A model generated the notes under the pieces. That model did no database searches, was not told the DNA's origin, and saw only the letters and a program-made list of their open reading frames with translations. 64,000 nt of DNA, taken from positions 1,984,001 to 2,048,000 of the forward strand of contig OZ241910.1 in NCBI GenBank assembly GCA_965203755.1. Reading direction: 5' to 3'. Positions 16,892 to 25,581 of the stretch are shown here, piece by piece (the first letter of the stretch is position 1; the number at the start of each line of letters is the position of its first letter). A program made the translations under genes and the position numbers. The stretch comes from UBA6055 sp965203755 (GTDB lineage: Bacteria > Chloroflexota > Anaerolineae > Aggregatilineales > Phototrophicaceae).

Positions 16892-17866
16892 ATGGAATAC
16901 AGAAATCTGGGACGCACGGGGGTTAAGGTCTCTCCATTGTGCTTTGGGACGATGTCCTTTGGTGACATTGCCGACGAGGCTGAATCGGCAAAGATGTTTT
17001 ATCGCTGCCGCGAGTTGGGCATCAACTTCTTCGACTGCGCCAATGTCTATGCCGGCGGGCGTTCCGAAGCGATTCTGGGCGATTTGATCGCCGATTGCCG
17101 CGATGAAATTGTCCTGACGACCAAGGTTGTGTCGCGCACCGGCGCCGATGTAAACCAAGAGGGCGCCTCGCGCCGCCACATTCAAATCAGCGTCGAGCAG
17201 AGTTTGAAGCGTCTGAAAACAGATCGGATCGATGTCTATTTTCTGCATCATTATGATGTCGACACACCCGTTGACGAAACCTTGCGCGCCTTGGACGACC
17301 TGGTGCGGCAGGGAAAAATTCTGTATCCGGCCGTCAGCAATTGGTCGGCATGGCAGGTGATGAAAGCGCAGGGCATCGCCGACAGCGAGGGGCTGGCGCG
17401 GATTGAATGCTTGCAGCCGATGTATAACCTCGTCAAGCGACAGGCCGAGGTAGAGATTCTCCCGATGGCGGCGCATGAGCAAATCGGCGTGATCCCCTAC
17501 AGCCCCTTGGGCGGCGGCCTGCTGACGGGTAAATACGCGCCCAAGACCAAGCCGGATTCCGGCCGTCTGGTGGAAAACAAGATGTACATCAAGCGCTATG
17601 GCATGGCTGATTATTATCAAACCGCCGCCGATTTCGCGGCTCATGCACAGCAGCGCGGCTATCATCCGGCGACTCTGGCCGTGGCTTGGGTGATGGCGCA
17701 TCCGGCCGTGACCGCGCCCATTATTGGCGCTCGCAGCCTTGAACAGCTAGAGGCATCCCTGGCGGCGCTTGAGGTGAATATGACCCGCGAATGGCATCAG
17801 CGGATATCAGCGTTTTCCAGCGCGCCGCCGCCAGCCAACGACCGCCTGGAAGAGACTTCGAAATAA
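16892..17866 (+). CDS. Aldo/keto reductase
   Basis: NADP(H)-dependent oxidoreductase of 324 residues with a TIM-barrel fold. The catalytic tetrad is visible: Asp48 and Tyr53 in FDCANVYAGGRSE, Lys78 in VLTTKV and His119 in YFLHHYD. The YSPLGGGLLTGKY and PIIGARSLEQLE blocks place it with AKR families related to YajO and voltage-channel beta subunits. The opening EYRNLGRTGVKVSPLCFGTM is typical for the family. AAAGGA and AGGG precede the ATG. The physiological carbonyl substrate cannot be told from sequence. A DUF4013 membrane-protein gene follows after 67 bases. Confidence 0.93.
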   Translation: MEYRNLGRTGVKVSPLCFGTMSFGDIADEAESAKMFYRCRELGINFFDCANVYAGGRSEAILGDLIADCRDEIVLTTKVVSRTGADVNQEGASRRHIQISVEQSLKRLKTDRIDVYFLHHYDVDTPVDETLRALDDLVRQGKILYPAVSNWSAWQVMKAQGIADSEGLARIECLQPMYNLVKRQAEVEILPMAAHEQIGVIPYSPLGGGLLTGKYAPKTKPDSGRLVENKMYIKRYGMADYYQTAADFAAHAQQRGYHPATLAVAWVMAHPAVTAPIIGARSLEQLEASLAALEVNMTREWHQRISAFSSAPPPANDRLEETSK

Positions 17867-17933
17867 GTTGTTGCCCCAATCGGCAAAGCGCGCGATAATG
17901 CCGGCATGCTAAAACATTAGGAAGAGGGAAATC

Positions 17934-18842
17934 ATGGATTTTATCACCGCACTCAAGTATCCGTTCAACAGCGCCGCCAAGGTGTTCAGCATTGTCCTTG
18001 TCCTAACCATCGCATTCGCCCTGTGCCTGGCTTTGGTTATCGGTTCTTATGACTGGAGTTCTTTGGTCGAGGCGATCAACAGCGGCATCAACGAAACCCT
18101 TGGCGCCGCCGGGACTTCTGCGGACATGGACGCCAGCCATGAACTGCTGAACGAGAAGCAGCTGGAAGGTCTTGGCGCGGGTCTGCGAACGGCTGCGCTT
18201 GGTCTTCTTGGATTGGTCATCACTGCCGCTGTCGCCGGATTTTGGATTTCCGGCTACAGCGTTGATGTCATTCGCTCGGTGATGGCGGGGCAGGATGCCT
18301 TGCCGGCGGTTGAGTTTGGCAAAAATGTGCGGGCGGGCTTCACGCTCTTTCTTTCGGCTGTCTTGTATGGTCTGCTGTTTATCCTCTTCTTGGCTGTTGT
18401 TGGCCTGCTCGTGAATTTGCTTGGCGGGATAGCCCCACTGCTTGCTTTTATCGCGGTCATTGCGGCGATTCCGCTTATGTTTTTGATGGGCTGGGGATAT
18501 TACATTGGCATGGCGCGTTATGCCGCCGAAGGCGATGGCGGCGTGGTCTTCCAAATCATGGAAAATATGAAGACGGCCCGCGGCAATCTCGGCCCGTCAG
18601 TGAGTCTGGTGTTGTTTCAGATTATATTGAACGTCATCTATAACATCGGCGCGCGGTTGTTTGACGGCATTTTGGATGGCATCACCGGCTCGGATGTGAT
18701 GACGGCGCTGGCTGTATCCGCGATTGTCTTCTTCGCGCTGAACCTGTTCCAGCATTTTTCGGGGCAGCACCTGATCGCGCAGTATGCCATGAGAATTGGA
18801 ATCGGCGGGCAAGGCCCGAAGGACAAGGTTGATTTTGCTTAG
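17934..18842 (+). CDS. DUF4013 family integral membrane protein
   Basis: Protein of 302 residues with about six to seven hydrophobic helices (around 17-37, 84-106, 132-160, 165-190, 220-240, 260-280). The opening DFITALKYPF and the block GYSVDVIRSVMAGQDALP followed by a long helical part resemble the DUF4013 family found in archaea and Chloroflexota; no function is known. AAGAGGG is at good spacing before the ATG at 17934. The gene is tail to tail with the SRPBCC gene: the stop codons overlap by three bases. Confidence 0.7.
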   Translation: MDFITALKYPFNSAAKVFSIVLVLTIAFALCLALVIGSYDWSSLVEAINSGINETLGAAGTSADMDASHELLNEKQLEGLGAGLRTAALGLLGLVITAAVAGFWISGYSVDVIRSVMAGQDALPAVEFGKNVRAGFTLFLSAVLYGLLFILFLAVVGLLVNLLGGIAPLLAFIAVIAAIPLMFLMGWGYYIGMARYAAEGDGGVVFQIMENMKTARGNLGPSVSLVLFQIILNVIYNIGARLFDGILDGITGSDVMTALAVSAIVFFALNLFQHFSGQHLIAQYAMRIGIGGQGPKDKVDFA

Positions 18843-19285
18843 CCGGCCTTGAGATCGCCATGAGAATCCAGCAGATGCTTGAGCGCAGCCCATTCTTTGC
18901 GTAACGCGCTTTTGAGGGTCGCGCTAAAGAAAAACCCGAACCAGAACATCCAGCGCGTGCGAATGTCAAGCGTTTCCTTGACGTTGGTTTGCTGACCGCG
19001 ATGCTCGAATGTAATCGTGGCAATAAAGGGAAATCCCCAATAGGAGCCTTTGAGTTCGATTTTTCTGTTGCGCTCGTAATCGGTGACGTCACTGTTGACA
19101 AATCCCTTGCGCCCCATCAGACGGCGCGTCATCGCCACCATTGACCCGGCGCGTATCGGGTCGCCGCTTGTGATCCCAACACCATGTACATTGCGCCAAT
19201 GGACATCATTCCTGAAATCGCCCACATATTTGAAGACCTGAAATACCGGCCGGTTAATGAGGACTTGATTTTCAAATTTGGGCAT
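18839..19285 (-). CDS. SRPBCC-superfamily (START/polyketide-cyclase-like) protein
   Basis: Small protein of ~148 residues with the helix-grip pattern: MPKFENQVLINRPVFQVFKYVGD at the N-terminus (start of the strand-helix unit), a central set of strands and a long C-terminal helix (SALRKEWAALKHLLDS). Such proteins bind hydrophobic ligands; none can be named here. ATG at 19285 is chosen to fit the domain. The preceding GGAGG is rather far (13 bases), and an in-frame ATG at 19321 falls within the -10 box of the likely promoter. Confidence 0.7.
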   Translation of the reverse strand: MPKFENQVLINRPVFQVFKYVGDFRNDVHWRNVHGVGITSGDPIRAGSMVAMTRRLMGRKGFVNSDVTDYERNRKIELKGSYWGFPFIATITFEHRGQQTNVKETLDIRTRWMFWFGFFFSATLKSALRKEWAALKHLLDSHGDLKAG

Positions 19286-19319
19286 GAGGCACCAGCTTCC
19301 TCCTAATAAACTGCGTCCC

Positions 19320-19347
19320 ATTATAACGTTCGCGGGCGGGGATTCAA
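19320..19347 (-). promoter_or_regulatory. Promoter of the SRPBCC gene
   Basis: On the minus strand TTGAAT (19342-19347) and TATAAT (19320-19325) are separated by 16 bases, a good sigma70-like pair, 35 bases before the chosen start codon. It overlaps the 3' end of nothing and lies in the 70-base gap after cdsA. Confidence 0.6.
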
Positions 19348-19355
19348 TGGAGAGC

Positions 19356-20207
19356 CTATACCATTCCGATGACGTACAGATAAAGGAAGACCCATGTCGT
19401 TACCCAGACCAGCGCGTCAATCCGATCCAGGACGCCGCCATGACCGGGGAACAGATTAAAGCCCTTGACATAGCTGTCTTTGAGGCTGAAGAAACGTTTC
19501 AACGCCGACTCAAACAGGTCGCCGCTGACTGCCAGGAACGGGCCGACGACCACCATGGGAATCAAAATCGGCTGGAATGCGCCGCTCATCATCAGAATAA
19601 CAAAAGCCGGAATCCAGGCGCCCAGGATGCCTCCAATCGCCCCTTCGACTGTTTTATGCGGCGAAATCAGCGGCGCCAGCTTGGTTTTGCCAAAAATTCT
19701 CCCAAAGACATAAGCGAATGTATCAGTGCCCCAGGTGATGGCGTAGACCACCCATAACCACGTCAATCCGTCCGGCTGGATGCTGCGGACACTGTGCAGA
19801 AAGGCGGTCGGAAAGGCGATGTAGATGATGCCGCACAGGGTGATGCCAACCTGGGCCAAAGCGCGGCGGCCTGCTTTAGGCTGGCGCGAAAACTCCAGCA
19901 GGAGGGTCAAGACCATGCCGGCGGCCAGCGCCAGCTGCCACAGCCAGTCCTGATGAAAGAAGAAACCCAGAACAATGATGATGCCGGCGGGGATGCCAGT
20001 CAGCGAACTGCCTTGCATCGTGGTGTCTTTCTCCATCACATAGAACTCCAGCATGCCGATGCACATGACCGGCAGCAGGACAATCAGGAACGGAATGCCA
20101 CCGGCAAAGGATGCCAGCAGCGCCACTGGCAAAAGAATAACCGCGGTGATGAGTCGCAGGCGAAGGTTGGCTGTTTTCCTGGATTTGGTGAAAAGTCCGC
20201 TGCTCAT
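19356..20207 (-). CDS. cdsA: Phosphatidate cytidylyltransferase
   Basis: Integral membrane enzyme that makes CDP-diacylglycerol from phosphatidic acid and CTP, the precursor of anionic phospholipids. It has 283 residues and about eight hydrophobic helices. The CDP-diacylglycerol synthase signature is seen near the C-terminus: ALKRFFSLKDSY, then FNLFPGHGGVLDRIDALVW. Upstream, WGTDTFAYVFGRIFGKTKLAPLISPHKT carries the conserved DTFAY and SPHKTVEG-like blocks. A purine-rich GAGGCAGG precedes the ATG. It is not adjacent to uppS or dxr as in many bacteria. Confidence 0.93.
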   Translation of the reverse strand: MSSGLFTKSRKTANLRLRLITAVILLPVALLASFAGGIPFLIVLLPVMCIGMLEFYVMEKDTTMQGSSLTGIPAGIIIVLGFFFHQDWLWQLALAAGMVLTLLLEFSRQPKAGRRALAQVGITLCGIIYIAFPTAFLHSVRSIQPDGLTWLWVVYAITWGTDTFAYVFGRIFGKTKLAPLISPHKTVEGAIGGILGAWIPAFVILMMSGAFQPILIPMVVVGPFLAVSGDLFESALKRFFSLKDSYVKGFNLFPGHGGVLDRIDALVWVTTWVFLYLYVIGMV

Positions 20208-20340
20208 GCCGCCTGCCTCTGGGGAATTGAATCTGCGCTTAACCGGTCGCTGTTTTTATTTTAGCATTAAATGATTGGCGAAAGGCGGCCAAAAGGACGC
20301 GCGTTTAATGCGATTTGTCCGGCGCTGTCATGCCTTTTAT

Positions 20341-20368
20341 TTGCAATAAAGCGATAGGTTTGTATAAA
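20341..20368 (+). promoter_or_regulatory. Promoter of the thiamine pyrophosphokinase operon
   Basis: TTGCAA (20341-20346) and TATAAA (20363-20368) are separated by 16 bases. The 250-base divergent region 20208-20458 is A+T-rich. I looked for a TPP riboswitch (THI box) and saw none. Confidence 0.5.
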
Positions 20369-20458
20369 ATTGGCTGAAGTCTGGTTTTTCTCTGTGTTCG
20401 CTATGGTGCGGCTTTTGTTTGAACTCATCCCGATTCAGCGCCTCTAACCGGCGGCAAG

Positions 20459-21109
20459 ATGCGAATACTTCTGTTTGCCAATGGCGAAGCGAATCCGGGC
20501 ACGATGATTCAACGGGCCTTGGACAAAGCAGAGCCGGCCTATGTTTTATGCGCCGACGGCGGCGCCTTGAATGCGCTCAAGTTTCATCGGACTCCGCAAA
20601 CGATTGTTGGCGATATGGATTCGCTGACCGACCTGCAAGCCGCCGCGTTTGCCGCCCAAGGCGCCGAACTTGTTCAATATCCCGTGGCTAAAGATGAAAC
20701 TGACCTCGAACTGGCGCTGCGCTGGTCGGCTCGGCATGGGGCGGCCGCCATTTATATCGTCGGCGGGCTGGGCGGACGTTTTGACCAGACTTTGGCGAAC
20801 GTCTATTTGCTGGCATTGCCCGAACTGGATGGCATTCATATTGAAGTCGTGGATGCCGAGCAGTCCATCCGCCTGTTAAAACCCGGCCGACATCAGGTCA
20901 AAGGGCAAGCCGGGGATACCATTTCGCTGATACCCATCGGCGGGGCGGCCGGCGGCATCACAACCACGGCCCTCAAATATCCTTTGCGCGGCGAGCCGCT
21001 CCAATTTGGACCTGCCCGCGGCCTTAGCAATGTCATGCAGGCAGACCAGGCCGGCATTGAGATTCGTCAAGGGCTGCTGCTTATGGTTCATACTGTCGGC
21101 CGGGTATGA
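20459..21109 (+). CDS. Thiamine pyrophosphokinase
   Basis: Transfers pyrophosphate from ATP to thiamine to give thiamine diphosphate. The family blocks are present in order: CADGGALNALKFHRTPQTIVGDMDSL (the acidic active-site DGG and GDMDS), KDETDLELAL and the GGLGGRFDQTLANV block. Then comes a C-terminal beta domain that binds thiamine (GDTISLIPIGGAAGGITTTALKYPL). Length 216 is normal. It overlaps the following DUF402 gene by four bases (ATGA), so the two form an operon. Confidence 0.92.
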   Translation: MRILLFANGEANPGTMIQRALDKAEPAYVLCADGGALNALKFHRTPQTIVGDMDSLTDLQAAAFAAQGAELVQYPVAKDETDLELALRWSARHGAAAIYIVGGLGGRFDQTLANVYLLALPELDGIHIEVVDAEQSIRLLKPGRHQVKGQAGDTISLIPIGGAAGGITTTALKYPLRGEPLQFGPARGLSNVMQADQAGIEIRQGLLLMVHTVGRV

Positions 21110-21591
21110 TGACGGCTTTCAGGATTATCAAACGCGACGCGCATGGCAATGACCAACTGTCATACAATGGCGTCGTCCGCGAGCGCAATGACCGCTTCCT
21201 CTGTGTTGAAGCCAGCTTCGCGCTGGCTGACCGCGACCTCGGCTATATTCACCTGCGGCGCGGCGATGTCTTCCGCGAATGGTTTTACAGCGATTGCTGG
21301 TTTAACATCTTTCGGGTGCAGGATGTTGAAAGCGAACAGGTCAAGGGATGGTATTGCAACATCACCCGGCCAGCCATCATTGAGCCGCATCAGGCGGCCG
21401 CTGATGATTTGGGGCTGGATGTGTTTGTTTATCCCGATGGACAGACCCTGCTGCTTGACGAAGACGAATTTGATCGACTGGGCTTGCCGCTGTCGGAGCG
21501 GCAAGCCGCCTGGGAAGCCGTGGCGATGATCCAAAAGATGGTGCGGACTCGCCAGCATCCCTTTGATGAGATTCCGAACGAGAACGCTTGA
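21106..21591 (+). CDS. DUF402 domain protein
   Basis: Protein of 161 residues. DUF402 features are seen in the central beta-rich part: DVESEQVKGWYCNITRPAII, DLGLDVFVYPDGQTLLLDEDEF and the C-terminal helix with ERQAAWEAVAMI. The family includes FomD-type nucleotide hydrolases and RNA-associated proteins that use carboxylate-bound metals, so a phosphatase acting on nucleotides is possible. Its coupling to thiamine pyrophosphokinase (ATGA overlap) suggests a link to thiamine or nucleotide metabolism, but that is inference. Confidence 0.8.
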   Translation: MMTAFRIIKRDAHGNDQLSYNGVVRERNDRFLCVEASFALADRDLGYIHLRRGDVFREWFYSDCWFNIFRVQDVESEQVKGWYCNITRPAIIEPHQAAADDLGLDVFVYPDGQTLLLDEDEFDRLGLPLSERQAAWEAVAMIQKMVRTRQHPFDEIPNENA

Positions 21592-21622
21592 ATCAGTTTG
21601 ATGTCAGCCGCCCGAAAGCCGC

Positions 21623-22087
21623 CTAGATATCCAAATCCGGCCGAATGACCAGCACCGGCACCTTCAAATCGTGCATGACCTTGTGAGCGACGCTGCCGAA
21701 AAGAAGGCGCACCAAACCTGAATGCCCGTGCGTGCTCATCACAACCAAATCGGCCTTGTTTTCCTGGACAAAATCACAGATGTGTCCGGCAACGCCAACA
21801 CCATCAAGAATTTGCAGCTGACATTTGATATCTTCGGCGCGGATTTCGTCTCGCAGCGCCAGCAGATGGGTTTTGATTTCTTCTCGAATGCGATTCGCCA
21901 GTTCATATTCCCCGGCGATTGCCAGCGAATCAACAAATTCGTGCATGGGTGGCGTGAAGACATGCAGCAGGGTGACTTCGCCTTCGCTGATACGCGCAAA
22001 ATCAACCGCATAGGGAATGGCGCGCTCGCTCCAGGCCGAACCGTCGGTGGGTACAACAACCTTTTTGAAGGGTCTGTGCTTGAACAT
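21623..22087 (-). CDS. Universal stress protein (UspA family)
   Basis: Protein of 154 residues with the usual opening KVVVPTDGSAWSERAIPYA and a C-terminal nucleotide-binding loop STHGHSGLVRLLFGSVAHKV, in which the first Gly of the G-2x-G-9x-GS pattern is Ser. ATP binding is therefore likely but not certain. It ends with VPVLVIRPD. AGAGAGG before the ATG gives a reasonable ribosome-binding site. It is monocistronic and divergent from the BCD-family transporter gene, with promoters on both strands in the 143-base gap. Confidence 0.92.
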   Translation of the reverse strand: MFKHRPFKKVVVPTDGSAWSERAIPYAVDFARISEGEVTLLHVFTPPMHEFVDSLAIAGEYELANRIREEIKTHLLALRDEIRAEDIKCQLQILDGVGVAGHICDFVQENKADLVVMSTHGHSGLVRLLFGSVAHKVMHDLKVPVLVIRPDLDI

Positions 22088-22128
22088 GTAAGCCTCTCTT
22101 GCTAAGCAATAAATTTCTCTACGCTACT

Positions 22129-22137
22129 ATTATATCA
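22129..22137 (-). promoter_or_regulatory. Extended -10 promoter of the universal stress protein gene
   Basis: On the minus strand TGATATAAT (TATAAT at 22129-22134) precedes the start codon by 42 bases. The string TTGTGATATAAT is identical to that upstream of the exonuclease gene. Confidence 0.55.
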
Positions 22138-22159
22138 CAAATTTTATTCGTTGACTGTA

Positions 22160-22189
22160 TTGACATTAAGCTCGTTAAACCTGTATGAT
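22160..22189 (+). promoter_or_regulatory. Promoter of the BCD-family transporter gene
   Basis: TTGACA (22160-22165) and TATGAT (22184-22189) are separated by 18 bases, 41 bases before the start codon at 22231. The consensus -35 makes this one of the clearer promoters of the window. Confidence 0.6.
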
Positions 22190-22230
22190 TCTGTGTCAAA
22201 ATCTGTAGAAATCTATAAAAGAGCATCGCT

Positions 22231-23634
22231 ATGACTGACAAAACACAGCCCAGCCTGTCTTTAGGGCGCAATCTGAAAATCGGCATGTTCCATTTGGGTT
22301 CGGGTATGGCGGATGTGCTGGCGACCGGGGTCTGGAATCGCATCATGGTGGCTGATCTTGGCTTTAGCGCTACGTGGGTCGGCCTCTTGACGGGGCTGCG
22401 CTATTTTCTGGCGCCGGTGGGCGTTTGGGCGGGGCGCTTTTCCGATACGCATACCTTGGGCGGCTTTCGCCGTCTGCTCTGGATTTGGCTTGGGCGGGCG
22501 ATGATGTCGCTAAGCGCCGTCTCGCTGGGTTTCGCTACCGCCGAACTGGTCAGCCGGGCGCAAGACGCAGCCTCGAATCAGCCCGTGCCGATGACGCTGT
22601 GGCTGGCGCTGGTGGTGTCCTTTCTCTTGTTCAGCCTGGGCAATGCCTTGTCGGGCAGCACCTTTCTGGCGCTGATTTATGACCGCTCGGCTGAACATCA
22701 AAGAGGGCGCGCCGTTGGGCTGGTGTGGACATTTCTGCTGCTTGGCTTCACAATCGGCGGCATCTTCTTCAGTCTGATGCTGCCGCATGAAGCCGCCGCC
22801 CCCCCCGGCGCGATTGCATTTACGGCGCAGTCGGTGCAAACCCTGTTTCTGGTCACGGCGGGACTGTTGGCTTTGCTGTGGTTTTTTTCGCTGCTTGGCG
22901 AAGAAAGACGAACGGTCGGGCAGGCTGTCGCCGGGGTGGAGCATCAGGTGAGTCTGCGGCGCGATTTGGGCTTGGTCTGGCGCAGCCGCCCGATGCGCTT
23001 CTTCCTGTTCTATCTGACCCTTTCGATGCTGTTCGCTTTCTTGCAGGATACGGTGCTGGAGCCTTTTGCCGGGCAGGTATTCGGGATGGAAGCCAGGATT
23101 ACCAACCGATTTTCGGCTTATTGGGGCAGCATGGCGATTCTGGGTTCATTTGGCTTGCTGTTTTTGTCCCGCCGCTATCCTTCACTGACCCACAGCAGAA
23201 TGTCGCAGGGCGGTGTTTTCGTCTTGATGCTGGCTTATGTCCTGTTTGCCGTTTCGTCACTGGCAGAGATTCGCGGCCTGGTTACACCCGGGCTTATCCT
23301 GCTGGGGATGGGCTTGGGCATCTGGAACATTGGCACCTTGGGCTTGATGATGGATTTGAGCCCATCAGGACGCGCCGGCGCCTTTCTTGGCTTTTGGACT
23401 TTGAGCGTGACCTTTGCCCGCGGCTTGGGCGTCGCCGGCGGCGGGGCTGTCCGCGATGTGGCTTTAGGTCTTTCGGGGGAATTTTCGGTCGCCTATGGGG
23501 CTGTCTTTGTCCTCGGCTTCATCGGTTTGCTGGTCGCCTGGCTCGCCTTGAAGCGGGTCAGCCTGGGCGACTATCAATCGGATGTCAAGCAGGATGCAGA
23601 GCTTGCGGCCGCGCTGGCTGGCGCGATGGATTAG
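22231..23634 (+). CDS. BCD-family MFS transporter (PucC-like)
   Basis: Twelve-helix major-facilitator protein of 467 residues. The N-terminal sequence LKIGMFHLGSGMADVLATGVWNRIMVADL and the GLRYFLAPVGVWAGRFSDTH block match the PucC / bacteriochlorophyll-delivery group, which assists light-harvesting complex assembly in phototrophs. Homologues also occur in organisms with no known phototrophy, and no pigment or reaction-centre gene is seen in this window, so function is open. A run of eight C falls in the loop after helix 5 or 6 (22799-22806). It has its own promoter and no partner genes. Confidence 0.8.
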   Translation: MTDKTQPSLSLGRNLKIGMFHLGSGMADVLATGVWNRIMVADLGFSATWVGLLTGLRYFLAPVGVWAGRFSDTHTLGGFRRLLWIWLGRAMMSLSAVSLGFATAELVSRAQDAASNQPVPMTLWLALVVSFLLFSLGNALSGSTFLALIYDRSAEHQRGRAVGLVWTFLLLGFTIGGIFFSLMLPHEAAAPPGAIAFTAQSVQTLFLVTAGLLALLWFFSLLGEERRTVGQAVAGVEHQVSLRRDLGLVWRSRPMRFFLFYLTLSMLFAFLQDTVLEPFAGQVFGMEARITNRFSAYWGSMAILGSFGLLFLSRRYPSLTHSRMSQGGVFVLMLAYVLFAVSSLAEIRGLVTPGLILLGMGLGIWNIGTLGLMMDLSPSGRAGAFLGFWTLSVTFARGLGVAGGGAVRDVALGLSGEFSVAYGAVFVLGFIGLLVAWLALKRVSLGDYQSDVKQDAELAAALAGAMD

Positions 23635-23665
23635 GGGCAAACTGACCGCTGGCCGGCTTGTATTG

Positions 23666-23694
23666 TAGACTTGGCTGGTCACCTTGACTATAAT
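23666..23694 (+). promoter_or_regulatory. Possible promoter of the GT-C glycosyltransferase gene
   Basis: TAGACT (23666-23671) and a consensus TATAAT (23689-23694) are separated by 17 bases. A transcript starting near 23701 would exclude the in-frame TTG at 23671 and supports ATG 23728 as the start of the following gene. Confidence 0.5.
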
Positions 23695-23727
23695 GCTTCG
23701 GTATCCGCCAGAAATCCTGGTGTCCCA

Positions 23728-25539
23728 ATGCGACCGTCTGCCAAAACGCCGCTTATGCGCTGTCAAATTCTTGTCGCTGTGCTGGCATTCGCCGCTTTTT
23801 TTATGAGCGCGGTGATTAGCCGCCGGGTCTATGAGCGTCTGCCGCACATCGAAGACGAGATCGCCTATCTATATCAGGCAAAAATTTTTGCGCGCGGCAA
23901 TCTCACTGCCCCAACGCCGCAGCCGCCTCGAGCCTACTGGCAGGTCTTTGTCGACGACCGCAATGGGCTGCGATTCTCCAAATATACACCCGGATGGGCG
24001 CTGCTGCTGTCGCTGGGCGTCAACCTGGGTCAAACCTGGGTCATCAACGCCTTTCTTGCCATGCTGACTGTGCCGCTGGTCTGGCGGCTGGGGCGCCAGC
24101 TCTTCAATCGGGATGTCGGCTTGACGGCGGCTGGACTGACGGCTTTTTCGCCGATGGCGCTGCTGTTAAACGGGTCGCTGATGGGGCATACCGCCAGCTT
24201 TTTTTTCACCATGCTGTTTCTCCTGGCTTATCGACAAATCGAGAAGACCCATCGCCGCCGCTGGGGCGCCGCCGCCGGCATGGCTCTGGGATCAATAGTC
24301 CTGCTGCGATCCCTGACGGCCGTCGGCATCGCGCTGCCCTTTGTCATCTGGAGCGGCTTGCGGCTGCTGGATTCCCTGTTTGCCGATGATGCCGAATCCC
24401 GCCGCCGACAGCTTCGGCAAACCCTCTCGCCGCTGATGGCATTGTCGATTGCGGCCCTTTTGATTGCATCCATCAGCCCGATTTATAATGCCGCCGCCGC
24501 CGGCGATGCCAGCAAAAATCTTTACACCTTGATCTGGGAATACGACCAGCCCGGTTTTGGCGAGTGCTGCGGCCGTCGTGGGCACACGCTCAACAGAGCC
24601 GTCTGGCATGCCCGCTATGACCTGTCGCTGACGGCGGCCGATGTCTTTGGCTGGCAAATCGGTGAATTAGACGCCGAAGTCCGAAATCACTGGCTGCGGG
24701 AAGCCGATTACTATCCCAACCTCGGCCTGGGGTTTGTCTTGCTGCCTTTTGGCATCCTGCTGGGTTTCTTGGCCACAGCGCATCGACCATCGCGGCGGCT
24801 GGCGGTCGCCGTGCTGTTCATCTGGCTGGTCGGGCTGGCGGCGCTCCTGTCGCTGGCCCTGGACAGCGGCTCGGCGCGGGTCCGCGATGCCGGCTTTGCC
24901 TGGCAGTGGATCATTGCCGCCGGTATATGGCTGTGCGCGCCGCTCGTCTTTTTGCGAGATTCTCGCTGCTGGCAGGCGCGTTGGACTTGGCTGCTTTTTT
25001 GCGTGGCGCTGGGGCTGATTCTGGTTCACATGACATACTGGATCGGGTCGCAGCGCTACAGCACGCGCTATTACTTTGAGGGATTGGGCGCTTTCGCCAT
25101 ATTGAGCGCCCTGCCCCTCGCTTATATTGCCCGACGATTCAGTCGGCGGCTGGTGTATCTTCTGCTGACGGCCGTTTTGATGATGAGTCTCTTCGGTTAT
25201 GGCTTGCCGCGGGTCGGGGTCTTATATCGATTCAATCGCATCAATCCAGACATCATCGACAGGATAAAATCGCGCCAGGTGGACAGCCGGCCGCTGCTGG
25301 CGCTGGTGGGCGGCGCCGAAAGCGGCGAAAATCGAGCCCGCTGGCATTCGCTGGGAACCCTGATGGCCGTCACCAGCCCCTATCTTGACAGTGAGATTGT
25401 CGGGGCGGTTTATTATGAAGATGAAGCAGTCAAAGCCGCAGTCCTGGCAAACCATCCTGACCGACAGGTGATCGAGATGTTCGCCAGAGGGCAGGAGATT
25501 GAATTTGTGAATCGCGCTGAAACCAGCCGCGGCGGATGA
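23728..25539 (+). CDS. GT-C fold glycosyltransferase (PMT/ArnT-like)
   Basis: Multi-pass membrane protein of ~603 residues with 11-12 hydrophobic helices. The first extracytoplasmic loop has the acidic pair typical of GT-C enzymes (PHIEDEIAYLYQAKIFARG), followed by the RFSKYTPGWALLLSLG block. The C-terminal ~120 residues are extracytoplasmic. Such enzymes use polyprenyl-phosphate sugars to glycosylate lipids or proteins outside the membrane; donor and acceptor are not predictable. Start 23728 is favoured by the promoter position; 23755 is another candidate. It is not closely related to the tandem copies at 29-38 kb. It is convergent with fabI. Confidence 0.75.
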   Translation: MRPSAKTPLMRCQILVAVLAFAAFFMSAVISRRVYERLPHIEDEIAYLYQAKIFARGNLTAPTPQPPRAYWQVFVDDRNGLRFSKYTPGWALLLSLGVNLGQTWVINAFLAMLTVPLVWRLGRQLFNRDVGLTAAGLTAFSPMALLLNGSLMGHTASFFFTMLFLLAYRQIEKTHRRRWGAAAGMALGSIVLLRSLTAVGIALPFVIWSGLRLLDSLFADDAESRRRQLRQTLSPLMALSIAALLIASISPIYNAAAAGDASKNLYTLIWEYDQPGFGECCGRRGHTLNRAVWHARYDLSLTAADVFGWQIGELDAEVRNHWLREADYYPNLGLGFVLLPFGILLGFLATAHRPSRRLAVAVLFIWLVGLAALLSLALDSGSARVRDAGFAWQWIIAAGIWLCAPLVFLRDSRCWQARWTWLLFCVALGLILVHMTYWIGSQRYSTRYYFEGLGAFAILSALPLAYIARRFSRRLVYLLLTAVLMMSLFGYGLPRVGVLYRFNRINPDIIDRIKSRQVDSRPLLALVGGAESGENRARWHSLGTLMAVTSPYLDSEIVGAVYYEDEAVKAAVLANHPDRQVIEMFARGQEIEFVNRAETSRGG

Positions 25540-25581
25540 TTCTGGATTTAATTTTCGGGACGGGCATAAATATAATTTCCG

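Noticed and set aside
16696..16968. 90-codon minus-strand frame in the exonuclease/reductase divergent gap
   Set aside because: It overlaps the reductase start region antisense, has no ribosome-binding site or family resemblance.
20208..20458. Possible TPP riboswitch before thiamine pyrophosphokinase
   Set aside because: No CTGAGA / THI-box-like conserved strings were found on the plus strand.
23671..23727. TTG start for the GT-C gene at 23671
   Set aside because: It falls between the -35 and -10 boxes of the likely promoter, so it would not be in the transcript.
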